Assembly (NCBI GenBank): GCA_001414345.1
Contig: LLCB01000304.1
Span: 1-64,000 of the forward strand
Reading direction: 5' to 3'
DNA: 64,000 bases
DNA from: Hymenoscyphus infarciens
Lineage: Eukaryota; Ascomycota; Leotiomycetes; Helotiales; Helotiaceae
How positions within the stretch are numbered: position 1 is the stretch's first letter; every line of letters begins with the position of its first letter. Below are positions 45,603 to 58,453 of this stretch, in pieces. A program made the position numbers and the translations under genes. The notes under the pieces are model-generated. The model saw only the letters and a list, made by a program, of their open reading frames with translations. It was not told the origin of the DNA and did not search any database.

Positions 45603-48600
45603 ATGGAGGAAGCAGCACATACAGGCAAGGAGGAGAAGAAGTCAAAGAGTCGCTTCATGGGGAAGCTCTTCAAGGACAAGGAGAAGAAACCAGCAGACAA
45701 CGAGGTCAGCGTGGACGACTTTCTCCATGGACCTTCAGACAAGCTACAGATGATGCCACTTTCGCCCAGCCAGTTCTCTCCCAACCAGCACCAGAACATC
45801 AATCCGCCGCCATTGACTCGCATTGATACCTCGAATGCCTCCCGGTGGCCCAAGGCCTCTGAAATTACAAACGCACGACCACCACCACGAAGACGATCTG
45901 CCAGTCCAAAGAGGAGCAGGAAGGGCCTGGTTGTTCGATTTGCAAATGAGAAACCAGAGGTCATTGGAGAGGGTGGGGATGAAGCCATGTCGCCTGCCGC
46001 AGAGATTGGAGTCCGTCTGAGGGCAAACTCACACCCAACGGCGGGGCATCAACCTGGTCACAATCAACATAATCAAAACAGTTACAATCAACCACCACCA
46101 GACTTCCGGGGCCGTAGCCCAAATGCTAGTGCGGTGGAAAAACCTATGAATTTGGATCCTGGAGACTCTTTTCAACCAGGGCCTCTGAAACGGACCCAGA
46201 CTGGCTTCTCAATTTCAGAGAAGAATGGCTCGGTTGAAAGTTTTGGGAGCAGTTATCGAGAAAGTCCTACAGGAGATGAAAATGGAGATGGTTCGATGAA
46301 TCCTACCCCCACCGAATCCGACCCCTACGACCCAACTTCTTTTGCCGCAAGGGTTAGAGCAGAGATGCGGTCTGGTGGTGAGGGGAGGGCTTTGGTACAA
46401 GCTTCTCCCGTGATAGATGAACCAATTGGGGACCAAATGGACGACCCGGGATTGTCACCGCAAATGAAGCAGTTGCGAATTAATACAATGCGAAATAGTA
46501 TCGTCTCCACACCAACAACTAGTATTCCCGATTCACTGCAACCAACAAATCAGTCCTCTACAGCTTCACAAAGAAATACTCCGCTATTGGAAAGCCCTGC
46601 TCAAATGTCTCGTTCCTCCACCCAGCAAGGAAGCCTCAACCCCAGTCCTGTTCATTCTTATAGCAGCCCGGCTCAACAAGGAATTTCGGCTGAGAGACCT
46701 CCTCCATTTTCCTATAACAATTCGTCCCAGCCAAGCTTTACTGGAAGTTCGGCAGCATTGTCCCGCAGTAACACAACTCTGCAAGGGGCCGCCCTCGCAG
46801 TTGCTGATGAAGCTGTGCAGGAATTTGCAGCTCGTGTATCACACATGTTCACTTTGTTCCGTTTATCTACCGAATCAGTCAAGCCACTTTCCAACTGCAC
46901 CTTGGAAGAACTCACTAGGATATCCCTATGGTGGTTCCTGAAAGGTAGGATGAGTTTAGAGGCCACGGTGCGAGATCGACCATCAACACCCGAAGGCCAA
47001 AGACGCAGACTTTTTGCCCTTCAACAAGCACATGCGGATCTTGCCAAGTCACTCTGGATCACAGAGAAAGTGGCCGGGCAGCGCCAAGAAATTTTAGATC
47101 CATCTGGAGCAGAGAGAGACCCAAAATTGGCCTCTATCCTGGAGTCCAGACAGGGCATCTTATCTAGCTTGAGGAAGTTGGCCATGTCCATGAAACGGAA
47201 TGGCTTCCTGCCTCAAGATGCCAATGATGCACCACTGATGCAAGGAATAGACAGTTCAATTTTCACACCACATGAAGGAAGTCAATATTTGGTTTCGAGT
47301 CAGCGGCCGAATCTAACACTGGGTCTTTCAGATGCATTTCCACTTGGAGATACAAGCCGAGACTTTCACTTCGGTCGAGTATTTGTAGAAGCAGTGCTGT
47401 CAGAAGATGCCGAGCACTATCGATGCCCCGTCTTGGTATCTTTGGTTCGTGGACAGAAGGAGAGAGAATTATCTGCCATCATCGCAAGTCAAGATGGCGG
47501 GTTGAAACTTTGCATCTCTGCAGATAGTAGTCGTGGGCCAACATGGAGCGACGTATCTTGGCAACAGAAGAGTGATTCAATCAGAGTATCTTTGCCTAGA
47601 GGATTTACTCTTCGTCTTAACTGCTCCGAGCAAGATTACAGAATGATCTTGGGAATGTACGAGTATCAAGCCAAGGTCCATGCGGCTCTCGTTCAGCGCC
47701 GGGACGAAGTTATTGCATTCGACGTTATTCTTAGGAGCTTCCAGTACATTGACACCAACCCAGAATCTAGGTTCCCCAAGGAGCCATTACCACATTGCCA
47801 TTTCAGGTTGTTTGAGAAGACACAAACCGTACCAGGTGCTGCTGGTGCGGTTACGTTTCACCGGGGGTACCGAATTGCCTTGAATACTCACCCAAAGACC
47901 AAGAGCGTTCGGGCCATTGATGAAAATTTGCCACCAAATCTTCCCATTCAATTTGGATTCCTTCGTGGTGAAGATGGTTCGCCAGCTATGCTGCTGAAAA
48001 TTGCAACATCAAAGTCAAATTACAAAATCATCTTAACTTTTGATGACCCCTCCCAAAGAGCTCGCCTGCACCAACTCATCACTGGTACCGCCCTTGGACG
48101 TGGTGAGGAGATTGTTGCTGAAGCACCGATAAGAGCATTTTCTCTCGCGGCTTACACTCAGGACTCCAAAGACCAAAATTGTCTCAAAACACTGGACTGG
48201 AAAGGATACCGCGTAATTAACGAGGATGAAGGTGATCTAGAAAGCAACAAGGCCGTTCTCTCTCCGAGTTTGCGTGTGGCTCTGGATTTCAAAACCGGTA
48301 GTTTGACGGATAGGATCAACGTCGGAACTGGAGAATTGAAAATCCGTCTCGACGTCAAGATTTCAAAGGAACTGAAGGTATTCCGAGAACCTCAACAGGA
48401 TATGACCTTGTCTGTTGTGGAATCCCAAGTCTCTCACGAACTCCCACACGAGTTTGCGCAGTTACTGGATTCTGTTGGGAAGGCCCATTCAGTTCGCACC
48501 TACCTCTTTCCCGGCCTCCAAGATCTCCATATGTTCCAAGCCGCACTCACCGGCTTCGTAGTCCTCTACGATGGAATGGCGACATCCTTCAACATCGCCC

Positions 48601-49131
48601 GTCGAAGGATGGTGGTACCCATCTACAAGAAATGGGACGCCAACGCCACACGATTACAAGTCGTGCGACGGGAGAAAGTGATACAACTCCTGGCGTTCTT
48701 CGAGGGCTTCAGTCATGGCGATTGCATGTCTTTCCCCCTCAAATCGACGGATATCTTTGAGACGTCGGGGAAGAGCGGGAAATATATTCTGAAGATTGTG
48801 GATGCCAAGTTTGCGATGCCGAAGCCGAGGAAGGAGGAGGGGGTTAGTGATCATGAGTTTGTATGTTTGGATGTCCCGGAGTATCCGGGGGAGCATGATG
48901 ATATTACTGTTGTTTTTGAGACGGAGAGTGGTAAGTTTTTGTTTTCCCCTTTTCTTTTTCCCCCTTTTCTTTCCCCCAACTATCCTGTCGACCCTGGCTT
49001 TTTGAAGTTGTGTCACCTTCCTCTGTGGTCTTGGGCTAATCATTGTTTATTTTACAGAACGTGATAAGTTTACGCAAACTCTCCCGGCGCCCGCTAAGGT
49101 GGCTTCTCGGATGGCATCTGTGAGGAGATAG
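45603..49131 (+). CDS. Large conserved-type fungal protein, function unknown
   Basis: Two exons (45603-48930, 49058-49131) with a 127-nt GTAAGT-ACAG intron give 1133 residues. The join reads ETES-E-RDKF. The N-terminal basic region (KEEKKSKSRFMGKLFKDKEKKP) is followed by about 370 disordered residues rich in Ser, Pro, Gln and Asn. From about residue 395 (AALAVADEAVQEFAARVSHM) to the end the sequence is folded in character, with ISLWWFLKGRMSLEATVRDRP, several beta-rich stretches around 570-900 (RVSLPRGFTLRLNCSEQDYR, PIQFGFLRGEDGSP) and FNIARRRMVVPIYKKW near the end. The beta-rich stretches could be PH-like folds, which is a guess. The start context AATCATGG is good and CDS and splice are undamaged. 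I do not recognise a named family. It is divergent to the tricalbin gene across 2.9 kb. Confidence 0.8.
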
Positions 49132-50384
49132 ATGATTTGAATCTATCTTCTTTTTTTTCTTCTACCTACCCACCATCATCAGCAGCAGCAGCGAATTTTA
49201 CGTCCTTTTTTTCATTTAGCATGGTTTGGAAGCAAGCAAGGAAAGGGGGGTCTTCTTCTTTTTCATGAATTGGTTTTTTTGGGGGGGGGGTTTCGATATA
49301 GGTATCAGATTCAACGTTTGATATGGGATGATTTTTTATGCATTTTCAGGGCGTTTTAGGGTGGGGGGTTGATGTTTGCTTGTTTACGATGGTTTTTTTT
49401 TTAAGCGAGAGCATTTTGTGAGAGAGGATTTTGCGAAAGAGGATTTTGCGAGAGGAGAGGATGATATCCATGTTGAGTTGCTTCAAGTAGCTTTGAGGAG
49501 TGTAGATAAGGAGATTGAGAGAATCATATATAGTGAGAAAGAGAGGAAGAGAGACAAGGCAAATATAACGGTATTTTTAATAGAAAGTGAATTTAGAGAG
49601 TTAGGTGAGACGTGGATTTGTTATATTATATAGTTTGTGAAGTTTAATTATAGGTGTTAGTAGGTTCTAGTTAATCTCCTTAGTTAGACGATGTTTTTCC
49701 TCTTTTTCAGCTGTTTTATATATATCTATAAGAGCTCGGATCTCTAGAAAGTCTAAGAACTTCTAGTTCTATTTAGTCGTGAGATTAGAAGTTAGTATTT
49801 AGATATAAAGTTAGATATAAAGTTAGCTATATTAGACTAGTTTATTTTATTTAAAGAGTTATAATTCTATAATCTATAATCTCTTTAAAAAAAAAATAGA
49901 TAAAAAAAAAAGTTATATATAATATTTAGATTCGACTTTATTTAGACTTTAATTGAATTTTCTTTTTCTAATTTATTTCTTTTTTAGAGAATTTTTAGAG
50001 TAAGAATATGTCTTTAAATTATTAATATTTAGCTTTTAATATAAATCGAGACTCTTTTACTCTAATATAATTATTATAATATATCGTTAGTAAAAAAGAG
50101 ACGATTATTATTATATATTAGCTTTTTTATAAGCTAGTAGCGATATATAGTAAATAGATAATATAATATAATATAATATAATATACTTTTTTTTTTCTTT
50201 TTAAAAACTAGTTTTCTTTTATATAAATAGTATATTAAGAAATCTAGATTAAGTACTTACTTATATTATAGTCTTATATTAAGAAAAAAGTATAAAACTT
50301 TACTTAAAGTAGAGCTTATAGATTTAATTAGCTAGTAGTATAGATCTACTATTTAGCGATTATATAACTTATTATATTAAGATA
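49132..50384. other. 3' flank passing into RIP-mutated repeat DNA
   Basis: T-rich 3' UTR-like DNA to about 49640, then an AT block. 50030-50384 repeats 12780-13140. Its last five bases, AGATA, are the target duplication of element C. No gene is seen. Confidence 0.5.
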
Positions 50385-50695
50385 TATGACGGTATACCGT
50401 TATCCTAGATAGCTGGGAGTACCTGCTATATATAAGGTTTCAGCAGTTGTTATCTTATATTGTCTGTTTTAGGAAGGTTACGTAGGTTTAAGCTTTTATA
50501 TTAGCCGAGGTTATTCGGTTTCGGACCTTTTTATATAGTCCGAACCTCTTATATATAGCAGCCTACTCTCCTAGAGTTAGAAAAGGCTAGTTTAGCCTTT
50601 TCTTCCGTATTAGTGCCTAGTATCTATATACGTTATTCTACTATACGTACTCCTATATACCTCTACTGTAGTTATATATATTTCGTACTATTATA
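50385..50695 (+). repeat. 5' LTR of element C (311 bp)
   Basis: It starts TATGACGGTATACCG and ends CGTACTATTATA. It aligns without gaps in length to 53426-53736. Confidence 0.92.
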
Positions 50696-52079
50696 TAAAA
50701 AGGCTAAACTCTTCTTCGCCGGTGACGGCCTTAATAATATCTCCTTCGAGCTTGTTGCTGCTCTTTGTTTAGAAGTCGATTTATCCTCGATTTAGAATAT
50801 TACGATAGTATTCTTAAATAGCTAGGTAATTAGAGACTACTTGGATAGCTAGTAACACTAGGGTTTAGTGTCTATATAGATAGCTAGTAAAAATCGTGTT
50901 ATAGACACGTTAAGAGATTAGAATACGCTAAGTGTTTCTAAGAATCCTAATAACTCTAGAATCGGTAAATAAGTCGATATAGTTATTGTGAAGGCTTCCG
51001 AACCTGACCTTACCCCCCCCCCCCTAAAATCGACGAAGATGTCGGACCTAGTTCCGCTACGAGGCATTAAACGACTTTCTAGGGCTACCCCTCTTTCTGA
51101 AAGACACCTCTCCGAACTCTTTCTAAATCACTCCCGTATACCAAGATCTAGAAGATTCTGACGAAACAACGGTCGAAGAGACTAGCAGGACTTCTTAAAT
51201 ACGGACTAGATGCGGTCGGTTGTATAAGCTTTAGAAGTAGAGAATTAAGAAACAAAGGATCGGCTAGCTAAGCTAGAAAAGAGAATAAGCGAACTCACAA
51301 TTCAAAGTCAACAAATCGCTTCGCCTCCGAACCCTCTCCGATCCGACTCTTATTCGAACTCTCCTTTGCTTTCATGCTCAAATTCAGACCTCTTTCGCTT
51401 AAGGGACACTGCTACCTCTGATGCCTTCCTACCACTTCCTAACTCTCGAATCGGATACGAATCGGTTAAAATACGCTTTCTATTAGGATAAAACTTAGAA
51501 GTGAGCTTTTAGCTGAGTTATTGCTATCTTTATTAATCCTAACTGAATATTATCTAACTCTACTCTGAACTTCTCTCGAAAATACCTTTACTAGTGAACG
51601 ACTAAAAAGAATATGAATTACTTGGTTATAGACTGAGTCCTAGCCGCTGGTATAAAGGTTAAAAGAGATAGAAGTTAAAAGAGATAGAAGTGGAATTAGG
51701 AGAAGATTATGCTAAAGAAACTTTTACCGACTTTAAAAGGTCGCTTTTCGAGTATAGCCATACTTGGGGAGATACTAGAATCGGAACGCTTCTTCTATAT
51801 ATAGGACATATACCTTAGCTCTAAAACGCGTCTACTGTGCTTAAGAGACGTTGGAATTATAACCCTGGATAAGGAGAGACACTAAAGCACTAAATATTCA
51901 GAAACGACTAAGCTTATTGATATTAGCACTTTAGTTTAAAACACTCCTCCCTTTTTATCCGATTTAGCTCTAAACTCTCTACGATATAACAGCGACTCTT
52001 CTTCGAAATTAGAAGATGAATAAGTTCTTAAGTACCTTAAAGGGAATAAGGCGGCTTACGGGCCTAAGTAACATAGTTC

Positions 52080-52820
52080 CTATAACAGTACTAATAAATG
52101 TCGTACCTAAAACTATACCCCTTTTTATTATCTCGAACTTCGGATAGCATTTTCAATATTCAGTATTAAGTTCATTTGACTAGCCGAAACTGCACCTTTT
52201 TATTATCTCGAACTTCGGACAGCACGACAAATTCGGTAACAAAATCCTTTGACCAGCCGAAACCTCACCTGTTGTTATCTTGAACGTCGGATAATAATTT
52301 TAACTTTGACAAATTCGGCAACAACTTCATTTGACCAGCCGAAACCCCACCCCTTTAATTGTCCCTAGATACTCGGACAATTCGACAAACTTCGGCATTA
52401 AGTTCATTTGACCAGCCGAACCACCCCTTTTATTGTCCCCAGATACTTGGACAATTCGATAACTTTGGAAACAACTTCGCCTTTGACTACCTAAAACTAC
52501 CCCTTTTGTTGTCTGGATACTTAGATAGCGTTTTTAATATTTAGTAATAAACTCTTTTAACTAGCTAAACCCACCCCTTTATTATCTTAGACTTTAAATA
52601 ATAATTTTAACTTTGATAACTTTAGTATTAACTCTTTTAACTAGCTAAAACCCCTCCTTTTATTATCTTAAACTTTAGATAATAGTTTCAACTTTGATAA
52701 CTTTAGTAACAACTTCTTTAACTAGCTGAAACTACCTCTTTTATTATCTTGAACTTTGGATAGCGAAACTCTTTAATATTTAGTAATAAACTCTTTTAAC
52801 TAGCTGAAACTCTACTAACT
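52080..52820. repeat. Degenerate tandem repeat inside element C
   Basis: About ten units of roughly 60-75 bp. Each has CCCTTTTATTGTC-like, GAACTTCGGA(T/C)A and TTTGACCAGCCGAAAC-like words in that order. The GAACTTCGGACAA part is partly self-complementary with the preceding TTGTC. The right-hand units are more C-to-T/G-to-A changed than the left ones. Confidence 0.8.
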
Positions 52821-53425
52821 CTAGTATAGAGTCTTATAGTCTTTATATTCTTTCTTACTTTCTTTTACTTCTAGCTAGGCTAGAAGTCCTTTTTTTATTT
52901 GAACTTTTCGACTTTACTCTAAGTCCTCGCCAACCTTAGTTTAGACGAACTTATACTCTTTTTTATTCGAATTTGAATTAGATGTAAATTAGTATACTCT
53001 CAAAGTAAGTTCTTAACTAAGTTATTACTACCTCTTAACTAAACGTCTTCTAACTCTAATCTAAATTCGCCTCTAACTCTATTTTAAACTTTTTAAACTT
53101 TTAAACTTTTTAAACTTTTAAACTTTTTAAACTTTTAAACTTTGTAGATCGGACTATACTCTTTTAGCAGATGCGAATACTTACTTTTAATATTAAAGGA
53201 TTAGAAACGAAGTCTCTTTATAAGTATTTACAAAATCGATTTAGAACTAATACCTTGCTTATAATATATTATAATAAATAAAGCATCTTCAAACTCGGGT
53301 TAGCTATGATTTAGACCCTAACTAACTTATGATAATATAATAATATAACACTTATACTATCCTGATTCAGCTCTAAACGATAAGAGAGAGAAGACTCGGG
53401 ACGAGTCTTTTTTAAGAGAGGGGGA

Positions 53426-53736
53426 TATAACAGTATGCTATTATCCTAGATAGCTAGGAGTACCTGCTATATATAGGGTTTCAGTAGTTGTTGTCTTATA
53501 TTGTCTATTTTAGGAAGGTTACGTAGGTTTAAGCTTTTGTATTAGCCGAGGTTGTTCGGTTTCAGACCTTTTTATATAGTCTAAACCTCTTATATATAGC
53601 AGCCTACTCTCCTAGAGTTAGAAAAGGCTAGTTTAGCCTTTTCTTCCGTATTAGTGCCTAGTATCTACATACGTCATTCTATCATACGCACTCCTATATG
53701 CCTCTACTATAGTTGTATATATTTCGTGCTATTATA
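53426..53736 (+). repeat. 3' LTR of element C (311 bp)
   Basis: It starts TATAACAGTATGC and ends CGTGCTATTATA. AGATA follows. It differs from the 5' LTR mainly by transitions. Confidence 0.92.
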
Positions 53737-53741
53737 AGATA

Positions 53742-56244
53742 GAGTAATATATTATATATATCTAAGATATTATTAGTTAAGTTCTACTTAAGAAAATAAT
53801 TATTAGAGACTCTTTTAAGATTTTATTAATAGTATTAGTCTCTAGATCTATAGCTATTAAATAAATTTCTAGATAATACTTATTTTAATTTATAACTTAT
53901 ATATAAATTATATAATTATAGATTTTAAAAAAAGATTAGAATAGATATTTTATTATCTTTTTATATATTATAGAAAGATTCTTTACTTATCTTCTAATTA
54001 CTATTATTCTAATTTTACTTTTTTACTTAGAAATTATAAAGTATAAAGTAGACTTTATAGTAGTTTTATAAAAAGTTATACTAAGTAACTTTATATAAGT
54101 AGTAAGTAAATATATTATTTTTAGATAATTCTTCGATTTTTCTAGGCTTTTTACTTTCTTATATTATATAAGTCTCTTATTTATAGTTAATAGAACTTAA
54201 CTTCTAGAAAACTTCTAGTATATTAAAACTCTTTTTTTCTATAATAAAAGATTATAATAACTTATTAAATAATATAATAATAAAAAATTAAAAGACTTAA
54301 TATCTAAACTTTAGTTTTTAGGTCTCTATTTTATAACTAAATTAAACTAAAATCTCTTAAGTTTTATAAAAAATATATTCTAAAAGTATTATATATTATA
54401 TATTACTTATAAAATAGAAAATAGAAAAAGAGAACTAGAGTTATATTTTGCTATTTAACTTTTTCTATTTATTAAAAAGAGAGTTTAAATAAATATAAGT
54501 ATTTTTAAAAAATAATTAGAAGAAATAGTAATTAGTAGACTTAGATACTAATACTATTAATAAAAGATTAAGAGAGTTTCTAATACTTATTATATTAAGT
54601 AAAGCTTAACTAATAATATATTAGATACGAAATATATACTACTATTAAAGAGATATATAGAAGTGTATTTAGTAGAATAATATATATAAATACTAGATAC
54701 TAATATAGAAGAAAAGACTAAATTTAGTCTTTTCTAACTATAAGAGAGTAGATAGCTATATATAAGAGGTTTAGATAATATAAAAAGGTCTAAAAGCTAT
54801 CTAAAAGCTAAACCTAAAACCTTTTTTAATTAGATAATATAAAATAATAATAACTAAAACGTTATATATATAATATATAATATATAATCTCGGCTATATA
54901 AGATAATAGGCTATTATATCTCTCTCTCTTAAAAAAGACTTATTCTCGAGTCTATTATCGTTATTAAAATTAAATCGAGATAGTATAAGTATATTATTTT
55001 AGTCGAAGATGTTAAGCTAGAATTAGTTTAGATCTAAATTATAACTAATCTAGTTTATAGTTACTTATAAAAGAGACTTTGTTTCTAGTTATTCTAGTAT
55101 TAAAAGTAAATATCTATATTCGTATTTACTAAAAGAGTATAGATCTAAGCTATCTTATAGATTAGAAAGAGGTTAGAGAAGAGTTAAATAGTATTTAGTT
55201 ATAAATATTAAGAGTAATAACTTAGATAAGAGCTTACTTCTTTTCGTCTTACTAGAAAGTGTATTTCGACTAATTCGTATCTGATTTTAAGAAATTTAAA
55301 TAAAACTTCTAGTCTAGCTAGAAGTAAAAAGAAAGTAAAGAAAGTAAGACTCTATACTAGAGTTAGTAGAGTTTTATATTACTAAATATTATTAAATTAC
55401 CTCGTTCTCTCTATAATTTAGATATAAACCGGAGTACTTTATAAGAACTTGTTTTTATCTTCTAATTCTAAATAAGAATCGTTACTAATAGATTATAAGA
55501 AGTTTAGAGCTAAACTAGATAAGAATAGAGAGATATTCTTTTAAAATAAAGTACTAATTATAAGTAATTTAACGTTTTAGCGTCTTTCTTTAGCTATAGC
55601 TAAAAGATTAGATACTATTTTAATAAAGTTGTTTTTCTAATATCTCTTACTTATAGTAGCTAAGTTTTAGAGCTATAGTATAATCTTCTTCTATATATAA
55701 ATGAACCTTTCTAATTCTAGTATCTCTCTAAGTATAGCTATACTTAAAAAACGACTTTTAAAATTAGTAAAAGTTTCTTTAGTATTATCTTATTCTATTT
55801 ATAAGATTCTAAAAGCGTTCTAAGTATTCTCTTTCTTATAGCTAGTTAAAAAGTATATATCTAAAAGAGTAATAATATCTTTTTAAAAGTAAGAACTAAT
55901 TCTAACTTATATCTAGGCTCTAGGTAGCTTCTAGCTAGTCTAGTTATTATATCTTAATTAAGAGCTTTATAAATTAAGAGTAAACTATAGTAGTTAGTAT
56001 TTATAAGAAGTCTATTATATACTAATATCTTCTATTATTAGTATATAAGTAAAATACTATTATCTAAAAGTTTAATCTTTTTAGTTATCTTATATTTAGA
56101 GAAGAGTTAGAGAGTATTTATAATATATTTAGAATAAGTTAGAAGATCTATTAGAAGGTATTAGAAGTAGTAGCTCTTAGCTAAAAGAGAGCTAAGTTAG
56201 AGCTTAGAAATAGAGAAAAGAGAGAAGAAGAGTTATTAGCTAAT
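53742..56244. repeat. RIP-mutated repeat DNA with an inverted LTR-element fragment
   Basis: 54630-54918 is an LTR in minus orientation ending GGCTATTATA. It is followed to the right by TCTCTCTCTCTTAAAAAAGAC, the complement of a purine tract, so an element internal region extends rightward on the minus strand to about 56200. Minus-strand words around 55900-56130 match the gag of elements A and E. 54480-54625 is an inverted copy of 13430-13560. No intact gene is present. Confidence 0.65.
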
Positions 56245-56522
56245 TATAATAGCCTACTATTCTATATAACTAAGCTTATATAGTATATACTATATATATA
56301 AGATTTTAGTAGTTATTATTTTATATTATCTAATTTAAGAAGGTTTTATACTTCGGCTTTTAAATCTTTTAGTATAGTCTAAATCTCTTTTATATTATCT
56401 AAACCTCTTATATATAGCTGTCTACTCTTCTATATTAGAGCTTAGTATTTATATATATTATTATATCTCGAACGTACTCTTATATACCTCTTCTATAGTA
56501 GTATATATTTCGTACTATTATA
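56245..56522 (+). mobile_element. Solo LTR (278 bp) with CTAAT/TTAAT target duplication
   Basis: It starts TATAATAGCCTAC and ends CGTACTATTATA. The left flank CTAAT and right flank TTAAT differ by one C-to-T. Confidence 0.78.
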
Positions 56523-58140
56523 TTAATTAGAGAGAGTTTAGAGATAATATAATTTAACTTTAAAACTCGTCTATTACTTTATTTATTCTTATCTCTATCT
56601 TAGATAACTAATTCTTTATTCTTTAATTTTCTATCTCTAGTACTTATATAATAGTCTATATCTCGTTTATATTTAAAAAGTCTTATTTATCTTTATTATA
56701 CTAGAACTTTTTATATTTAAGTATATAGAATTTATTTAGTTATCTTTTGAAAAGAGTCTTTTAGAAAGAAGAGTATCTCTAGAAAGTTATTATTACTTAA
56801 TATTTTTAAGAGATAGAGCTAATTCTAATATTTTATAATATTAGTTTTAAAGAGAGAGAGAGATAAGAGATAGATTTAGAAGCTTTTTATAATAATAATA
56901 TATTTGTTTTATTAACTTCTTAAATCTTATATAGTAATCTCTATATAGAGAGAGTTATAAGAAGTTTTAAGAATACTAAGCGTATTCTACTTTTATAAAG
57001 TCTCTAGAATTATAGCTATTAAAGAAGTTATTATAATTAATCTAAATCTAGTTTAAAGTAAAAGAGATATATAACCGACGTACTTGAGTAAGATATTATA
57101 ATAGACTATTTTTAGTAAAGTTAAATTATATAATAGTCTACTATTCTATATAGCTGAGATTATATATTATATACTATATATATAACGTTTTAGTAGTTAT
57201 TAATTTCTATTATCTAATTTAGAAAGGTTCTAGGTTTAGCTTTTAAATAGCTTTTAGATCTTTTTATATTATCTAAACCTCTTATATATAGCTATCTACT
57301 CTCTTATAATTAGAAAAAGGCCTAATTTAGTCTTTTCTTCTATATTAGTACCTAGTGTTTTTAGTTTCCTATTCTAGCCTAGCCTAGAGATTAGGCTAGA
57401 ATAGACTAAGTAAACCTTTATTAATAAACTAATAAATATATAGTAAATAAAATACTAAAAAGAACTATAGACCGTGTTCTAGTAGTATTTAACTCTCTTT
57501 TATCTAATAAACAAGTTATTTATAACTAACGTTACTTATTATATACTTATAAGTAAAAAAACACGGAGTTTATCTAAGCTAAAGGAAAATATCTATAAAT
57601 ACTAGGCTCTAATATAGAAGAAAAGACTAAATTAAGCTTTTTCTAACTATAGAAGAGTAAATAGCTATATATAAAAGAGTAGATAGTATTAAAAAATCTA
57701 AAATCTAAAGTCTAAAACCTTTCTAAATTAGATAATATAAAATAATAAAAGCTAGAAGCTTATATAATAGCTAAAATCTTAAATATATAGTAAGTAAAAC
57801 TTAGCTAATTAAACTAGCTAGCTTTTATATTAATATTTTATAAAAGTCGATTTTAAAATAACTTATATAATAAGTTATTTAACTATATCTATTAAATAAT
57901 AAAAAGAGAGTCTAATAAATATAAGTATTTTCAAAAGATAATAAGAAGAAATAGTAATTAGTTTCGAAATTAAGTTCTCTACTTTTTTAAAGTTAGAAGA
58001 AAACTTTCTTAAATTAAGTTCTATATAAGTAATATATATTTATTACTCTAAGTAACTACTTAAGTAGTAGAGTAGTTACTCTACTCTACTTAAGAAATAT
58101 ATTACATAGACTCTACTTAGAGTTGCTTAGAGTAATATTA
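56523..58140. repeat. RIP-mutated repeat DNA with broken LTR copies
   Basis: A plus-oriented LTR begins at 57129 (TATAATAGTCTAC) and breaks off near 57350 at TAGTACCTAGTG. 57580-57790 reads like a minus-oriented LTR of the same family. 58055-58140 has CTACTCTACTTAA words like those at 12660-12740. No gene is seen. Confidence 0.6.
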
Positions 58141-58453
58141 ATTAATAAGTAGAAGTTCAGGTGAATAGAGGATTGATGAGTTGACAAGGATCAAGGACCC
58201 ACATCTCATGGCCTAATTAGGACTAGCTCCCTTTCAGGTCGAGCTTCTGTCTTCAACCTTTGAAAGTACAAAGCACTCCAACTCCCCTCCATTACCTTAC
58301 CTGCCCACCATCTTCGCGACTGGAAGCTCAGGACCATCTCCTACACACCCTTGGTCACGGATTGCTGCCTAAATCCAAAACCACCTCCAGTTTCCGACTA
58401 CAAATACTGTCTCTACGTCCTCCCCTCGATCGCATACTTTGCAAACCAGCAAA
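58141..58453. promoter_or_regulatory. Promoter and leader of the Spt5 gene
   Basis: Composition changes abruptly from AT block to normal at about 58150, so only about 300 bp separate RIP-mutated repeats from the Spt5 start. An upstream in-frame ATG at 58439 would add five residues. Confidence 0.5.

Larger units (their letters stand above)
50385..53736 (+). mobile_element. Non-autonomous LTR element C (3.35 kb) with internal minisatellite
   Basis: LTRs of exactly 311 bp each (50385-50695, 53426-53736) are flanked by the target duplication AGATA (50380-50384, 53737-53741). A purine tract AAGAGAGGGGGA precedes the 3' LTR. The interior has a poly-C tract (about 51016), a gag-like segment (about 51660-51880: FTDFKRSLFEYSHTWG, LLLYIGHIP) and a degenerate tandem repeat (about 52080-52820). 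No reverse transcriptase or integrase is found. It is much less eroded than element A. The element at the left window edge is a relative with fewer repeat units. Confidence 0.9.
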
